Positions 8,090 through 12,153 of a DNA stretch of 12,153 bases are shown here, piece by piece. Source of the stretch: JAICKM01 sp035693165 (GTDB lineage: Bacteria; Chloroflexota; Chloroflexia; QHBQ01; JAICKM01); contig DASSGZ010000555.1 in the NCBI GenBank assembly GCA_035693165.1, positions 1 to 12,153 on the forward strand, read 5' to 3'. A program made the position numbers and the translations under genes. How positions within the stretch are numbered: the stretch's first letter is position 1; every line of letters begins with the position of its first letter. The notes beneath the pieces are model-generated. The model made no database searches, was not told the DNA's origin, and worked only from the letters and a program-made list of their open reading frames with translations.

Positions 8090-11000
8090 ATGAGCGACGA
8101 GACGCCCGGCGCGGCCCAATTCACCTACTTGCATCTGCGCACCGCCTACGGTCCCGGTGGCGGGCCGGGTGCGCTTGCCGCCTACACCGCGGCGGCGCAG
8201 GGCTACACGGCGCTAGCCTGCACCGACTACGGCACGGTCGCGGCCTGGCCGGAGTGGGAGCGCGCCTGCCGTAAAGCGGGCATCCAGCCCATCTACGGCC
8301 TCGCGTTCGACCTGACCCTGGCCGGCGAGGTGCCCGGCGAAGCCTGGCCGCTGCTGGCCCTGGCCGCCACGGGGCAGGGGTTGCGCAACCTTGTCCAGAT
8401 CCACAACCGGCTGGAGGCCCGCGAGGGGCGGGCGCTGTTGCCGGTCGCGGATCTGCCGGCGCTGGCCGCCGGACTCTGGCTCATCCTGCCGCCTTCCGGC
8501 GATCACGCGCCGTCGCCGCTGGTGGCCTTGCCCCGGCAGGCAGCCGTCGCGGCGGTGAGCCGCCTGACAGATGCTTTACCCCGCGCCGAGGCATTGCTCT
8601 GCGGCCTGCCCGTCGGGCCGGAACAGGACTATTTCGCGCAACTGGCCGCCGACGCCGATCTCCCGGCTCTCGCCCTGCCCGCCGTCCGCTATCCCACCGA
8701 GGATGCCGCGCCCGCCCATGCCGTGCTACGCGCCGCCCAACGCCCGACGCCGGCCACGCAGGGCGCGCCGCCCGCCGATGTCACCGCCCCCGTGCTGCCG
8801 CACCACATCGAGCCGCCCGACCGGCTGGCCGAACGCTACACGGCGCATCCTGACGCCCTGCGGCTGGTCGCCGCCGTCGTCGAGTCGTGCCGGGCCGAAC
8901 TGGCCGATCTACGTACGCCGGGGGCGGGCGTAGCCGCCCAGGCCGCGCTGGAAGCTGCCGTCGACGAGGCCGTGGCCGCCGCGGGGCGCGAGCGCGATGC
9001 GCATATCGCGGCGGAACTGGCCGCCGTGCGCCGCCTGGGCCTGGCCGATGCCCTGCTGGCGGCCCGCCGCGTGGCCGCGACGGCGCGCGGGCAGGGGCTG
9101 TTGCTGGGGGCACCCGGCGGCCTGATCGCCGAGGGCCGCCTGCCGGCCTTGCTGGGCCTCGCGCCCGCCGACCCGTTCGGCGCTCCGGCCCGCTGGCTGG
9201 CCGCCGATGCGCGACCCGGCGCCTGGACCCCCGCGCTGGCCGTGCCCGCCGGGCGGCGTCCTGGCCTGGTGGCGGCCCTGCACGCCCGCGACGGCGGCGC
9301 CCGCGCGACCCCGGCGCCCGACCTGTTGCCCGCCGGGGGGCGCCGCCCGCTGGGGGTGGTCGGGGCGCTGGCCGCCGCGGGGCGCGCGTTCGACCTGGTC
9401 CCGGCCACGCGGGCGGCGCTCGAAACCGCCTGGGTGCAGACCGCGCCCGCGGTCCGCGCTCGCCGCTGGCAGGACGCGGCCCCCGAGTTGGCCCCGGAAG
9501 CCGCCGAGAATCTGTTGCGCATCGTCACGGCGCTGGCCGAGGCGCCCGGCCCGCCGCTGGCCGACGCGGAAGCCCTGCTGCTGGTGCCGCCGGACGTTTG
9601 CCTGCCGGTGGTGGCGCTGCCCGATGCGCCGGGCGGGCGCGCCGCCGCCTGGGGCGCGGCGGATTGCGAGGCGCTGGGCGCTGGCGTCGTGCGGCTGTGG
9701 GGCGACCCCGGCCTCGACATGCTGCAGCGCGGGCAGGATCTGGCCGGGGAACCGTTGCCCGCCGTGCCCACCGACTCCATGCGCCTGCTGCTCTCCTCCG
9801 GCGATATTGCCGGGCTGCCGCTGCCCGTGGTAGCGGAGGACAGCGCCGACGGCCTGGAGACGACGCCCGATGTGCTGGCCGCGTTCTGCGCGGCGCTCTT
9901 GCCGCCCGACCCGGATGACGTGCCCGGCTGGGCGGCGCTGGGCGCGTTGCTGTACAGTCCCCGCGGCCCGCATCCCTGGCTGCGTACCTACCTGCGGCGC
10001 CGGGTCGGCGGCGTTCCGGTCACCTACCGCTTCCCGGACCTGGCGCCCGCGCTCGACCTGACCTGGGGCCTGCCCCTGTACTGCGAGCAGTTGGCGATCC
10101 TGCAACTGTTGCAGCGCCAGGACGGTGTCATCCCGCCGCAGGCGCTGATGCAGGTGCAGGAGTGGCTGGGGCAGGCCGAGACCTGGGCCACGGGCTACAG
10201 CGCCGCCGTGGCCGCGGCAGAGCGCCTGCACCTGGCGCTGCGGCTCAAGGTCACGCACCCCGCCGCGTTCCTGGCTGCCGCGCTGGAGAGCGCCGTGCCG
10301 GCCGGGGACACGGCGGCGGAAACGGCGCTGACGCTGGAAGCGCGCCGCCACGGCATCGAACTCCGCCCGCCCGATATTCAGACTAGCGCCGCCGGGTTCA
10401 CGCTGGAAGCGCCCGCGCCCCGCCCCGTGCCGCCCGCCGAACCGGGCAACGCACGCCGGGCGGCACATCCGCCGCCCCTGCCCGCGATCCGCTGGGGGCT
10501 GGCCGCCGGGCGGGGCACGTTACCCGCTGCTATGGCGCTGGTTGCCGCGCGCGCCGCGCAGCCGGAGGGCCGGTTCGCCTCGCTCGGCGCGCTCTGCCTG
10601 GCCGCGGTGGCGGCGGATGTGCCGCCCGGCTTCCTGGCCGTGCTGATCCGCGCCGGGGCATGCGATAGCCTGGGCGCCCGTCCGGCCCTGCTGGCCGCCT
10701 TGCCCGCTGCCGTGGCCGAGGCCCGGCAGGTCCACGCCGCGCAGCAGGTGGCGACCCAGGGCGGCCAGGCCGGCCTGTTCCCCGTCGAGCCGCCGGCAGA
10801 GGCCGCGCCGGCCTCCGAGACCCCGGCGGAAAGCCCCACTGCCGCTGCCGCTACGGAAACCCCGGTCGAGGGCACGACGGAGATTGCCACCCCGGTCGAG
10901 GTGGACAAGGCCGGGTGGCGCGCCTGGGAGGCGACCCTGATCGGGCACACCTTCACCGTGCTGCCGTCCGCCGAGCCGGTGCTGGGCGCGGGTGGGATCG

Positions 11001-11779
11001 GGCGCGGCAGCGCGGCCATCGCCCGGCTCACCCTGAGCGGAGTGACCGCGGCCCATGTCGGCCAGACGGTCAGCCTGGTCGCCGTGCTGAGCGGGATCCG
11101 CGTGGTGCCCACCGGGGAGGGGGCCGACGCGAACCTGGCCGTGGCCCTGGCCCAGGACGCCGAGGGCGCCTTGCCGCTGATCCTGTTCCCGCCCGCCTAC
11201 GCCCGCCACCAGGCCCTGCTGGAACCCGATGTCCCGCGCATCGTGGTGGCCCGTGTGCAACTGGCCGAAGCCTGGGAGGGGCGCGGCGCGGGCATCGTCC
11301 TCATCGGCGAACAATTGTTGCCCTATCAGGTCGAGCGCGAGACCCAGGAACTCGACGTGACGCCGATCAAGCGCCGGGCGGCGCCCGCCACCGCCGAGGG
11401 CGCCGCCAAATCGCGCAAGCCGGCGCCCGATCCCTTGCAGTATAGCGCGGGCGGGCAGCGCTACTTCCAGGCGCCCCGGCCCGCCGCGCCCGCCGTGAAC
11501 GAGGCGGATGTGCCCGCCGCCGAACCGGGGCCGCCGCGCCAGATCGTGATCACCCTCAACCCCCTGGGCAGCGAGCAAGAGGATGAGGAGCGCATGCGCC
11601 GGCTCAAGGCGATCTTGCTGCGCCATCCGGGGCCGGCCGGAGTGATGCTCTACTTCCCCGACGATCCGCTGGTCGGCATGCCTACGCACATGCCCCTGAA
11701 GCGCACTGTCGATGCCTCGGACGCCTTTTGCGACGAAGTCACCGCCCTGCTGGGCGCCGGGTGCTATGAATTCCGTTAG
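8090..11779 (+). CDS. Degenerate DNA polymerase III alpha (DnaE) paralogue, probably without polymerase activity
   Basis: A 1229-residue uninterrupted ORF of normal DnaE length. Domain order follows DnaE. The PHP domain (10-210) has decayed: the usual HxH is H15-L-R17 and the usual TDH is TDY47. In the palm (280-545), the GPGRGSAAGS region reads GAPGGLIAEG (340-349), and the place of the PDIDIDF aspartates reads PALAVP (381-386). The fingers remnant (555-700) keeps WGLPLYCEQ (659-667) but lacks the RRAMGKK signature. Well-preserved parts are the helix-hairpin-helix-like segment (826-872, with LIRAGACDSLG), QAGLF at 893-897 as a clamp-binding motif, an OB fold (about 985-1078) and a C-terminal domain (1148-1229). 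Linkers at 898-938 and 1085-1145 are low complexity. Absence of stops, GC-rich third positions and its own promoter argue against a pseudogene. A replication or repair accessory role is inferred. Confidence 0.85.
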   Translation: MSDETPGAAQFTYLHLRTAYGPGGGPGALAAYTAAAQGYTALACTDYGTVAAWPEWERACRKAGIQPIYGLAFDLTLAGEVPGEAWPLLALAATGQGLRNLVQIHNRLEAREGRALLPVADLPALAAGLWLILPPSGDHAPSPLVALPRQAAVAAVSRLTDALPRAEALLCGLPVGPEQDYFAQLAADADLPALALPAVRYPTEDAAPAHAVLRAAQRPTPATQGAPPADVTAPVLPHHIEPPDRLAERYTAHPDALRLVAAVVESCRAELADLRTPGAGVAAQAALEAAVDEAVAAAGRERDAHIAAELAAVRRLGLADALLAARRVAATARGQGLLLGAPGGLIAEGRLPALLGLAPADPFGAPARWLAADARPGAWTPALAVPAGRRPGLVAALHARDGGARATPAPDLLPAGGRRPLGVVGALAAAGRAFDLVPATRAALETAWVQTAPAVRARRWQDAAPELAPEAAENLLRIVTALAEAPGPPLADAEALLLVPPDVCLPVVALPDAPGGRAAAWGAADCEALGAGVVRLWGDPGLDMLQRGQDLAGEPLPAVPTDSMRLLLSSGDIAGLPLPVVAEDSADGLETTPDVLAAFCAALLPPDPDDVPGWAALGALLYSPRGPHPWLRTYLRRRVGGVPVTYRFPDLAPALDLTWGLPLYCEQLAILQLLQRQDGVIPPQALMQVQEWLGQAETWATGYSAAVAAAERLHLALRLKVTHPAAFLAAALESAVPAGDTAAETALTLEARRHGIELRPPDIQTSAAGFTLEAPAPRPVPPAEPGNARRAAHPPPLPAIRWGLAAGRGTLPAAMALVAARAAQPEGRFASLGALCLAAVAADVPPGFLAVLIRAGACDSLGARPALLAALPAAVAEARQVHAAQQVATQGGQAGLFPVEPPAEAAPASETPAESPTAAAATETPVEGTTEIATPVEVDKAGWRAWEATLIGHTFTVLPSAEPVLGAGGIGRGSAAIARLTLSGVTAAHVGQTVSLVAVLSGIRVVPTGEGADANLAVALAQDAEGALPLILFPPAYARHQALLEPDVPRIVVARVQLAEAWEGRGAGIVLIGEQLLPYQVERETQELDVTPIKRRAAPATAEGAAKSRKPAPDPLQYSAGGQRYFQAPRPAAPAVNEADVPAAEPGPPRQIVITLNPLGSEQEDEERMRRLKAILLRHPGPAGVMLYFPDDPLVGMPTHMPLKRTVDASDAFCDEVTALLGAGCYEFR

Positions 11780-11783
11780 TCGC

Positions 11784-11803
11784 GGGCCGCGAACTGCCGG
11801 CCC
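11784..11803 (+). other. Small GC hairpin after the DnaE-like gene
   Basis: GGGCCG (11784-11789) and CGGCCC (11798-11803) form a 6-base stem with an 8-base loop, four bases after the TAG stop (11777-11779). No T-run follows, and the next Shine-Dalgarno begins ten bases later, so it is at best a weak terminator. No promoter is visible in the 47-base gap, so read-through into the adenine deaminase gene is plausible. Confidence 0.35.
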
Positions 11804-11812
11804 ATTGCCTAT

Positions 11813-11819
11813 AGGAGGA
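11813..11819 (+). promoter_or_regulatory. Consensus Shine-Dalgarno site of the adenine deaminase gene
   Basis: AGGAGGA at 11813-11819 is a full anti-Shine-Dalgarno match. AGGAGG ends 8 bases before ATG at 11827, which fixes that start. It is the strongest ribosome site in the window. Confidence 0.85.
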
Positions 11820-11826
11820 TCTGCCC

Positions 11827-12153
11827 ATGCCGCCGGAACCGGTCGATAACGCACAATCCGCTGCCCAGGCCGCCCGCCTGGCGCGCATCGCCGCGCGCAT
11901 CCGCGTGGCCCACGGCGACGAGCCCGCCGACCTGGTGCTCACCGGCGGCCAGGTGGTCAACGTCCTCACCGGCGAGGTCTACCCGGCGGACGTGGCGATC
12001 CTGGCCGGCGAGATCGCGGCGGTGGGGCCGCCCGGCGCCTATCGGGGCCGCGAACAGCACGACGTGGGCGGGCAACTGCTCGGCCCTGCGCTCATCGACG
12101 GCCACGTGCATGTCGAAAGCTCGATGATGCTGCCGCGCGACTTCGCCCGCGCT
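11827..12153 (+). CDS. ade: Adenine deaminase, N-terminal part (3' end outside window)
   Basis: Amidohydrolase-superfamily enzyme that deaminates adenine to hypoxanthine in purine salvage; cytoplasmic, metal-dependent. The 109 visible residues show a helical lead-in (10-28), the N-terminal beta-sandwich strands ADLVLTGGQVVNVLTGE (34-50) and DVAILAGEIAAVG (55-67), and the first metal motif, LIDGHVHVESSMMLP (89-103), with metal ligands H93 and H95. The HVHVESSM sequence is diagnostic for adenine deaminase as against other amidohydrolases such as dihydroorotase or imidazolonepropionase. The family is usually near 570-600 residues, so roughly a fifth is visible. It lies 47 bases after the DnaE-like gene without an obvious promoter, so it may share that gene's transcript. 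Confidence 0.93.
   Translation, partial: MPPEPVDNAQSAAQAARLARIAARIRVAHGDEPADLVLTGGQVVNVLTGEVYPADVAILAGEIAAVGPPGAYRGREQHDVGGQLLGPALIDGHVHVESSMMLPRDFARA

Noticed and set aside
8090..11779. A working replicative polymerase (dnaE)
   Set aside because: The residues required for catalysis are replaced at all the places where they can be aligned by eye, so the gene symbol dnaE was not given.
8090..11779. A pseudogene of dnaE
   Set aside because: There are no stops or frameshifts over 1229 codons, the promoter is strong, and the clamp motif, OB fold and C-terminal domain are preserved.

Overview
The window comes from a very GC-rich bacterial chromosome (roughly 70 % GC by eye). All supported genes lie on the + strand. 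The TTG/GTG start codons, a TATGGTATAAT-type extended -10 promoter, the GT-C-like membrane protein and the PHP/AlbA_2 fusion would fit a member of Chloroflexota. That assignment is an inference from gene style and is not proven here.

Layout. (1) 1-948: the C-terminal part of a Lon protease, with the end of the AAA+ module, the complete Ser-Lys protease domain and a disordered tail; a GC-rich hairpin follows the stop. (2) 949-1250: about 300 bases without a gene, holding that hairpin, two more hairpins and the ribosome site of the next gene. (3) 1251-7801: a tightly packed three-gene cluster with TTG, TTG and GTG starts. It encodes a 1056-residue PHP phosphoesterase-AlbA_2 protein with a very long disordered linker, a 177-residue YgjP/DUF45-type zinc metallopeptidase that starts directly after the preceding stop, and a 949-residue GT-C-like membrane protein that overlaps it by 4 bases. 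(4) 7802-8089: a MITE-like inverted-repeat element followed by the best promoter of the window. (5) 8090-11779: a full-length homologue of the DNA polymerase III alpha subunit (DnaE) in which the PHP metal site, the palm aspartates and the fingers signature have decayed, while the helix-hairpin-helix region, a QxxLF clamp-binding motif, the OB fold and the C-terminal domain remain. (6) 11827-end: the start of an adenine deaminase gene behind a consensus Shine-Dalgarno sequence.

The most notable items are the intact but apparently catalytically dead DnaE paralogue with its own promoter, and the translationally linked PHP-AlbA_2 / metallopeptidase pair. The pair could be a nucleic-acid processing or repair module, since PHP domains are metal-dependent phosphoesterases, AlbA_2 is a putative nucleic-acid-binding fold, and the peptidase belongs to the clan that contains SprT and Wss1. 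No functional link between the two loci can be shown from sequence alone.
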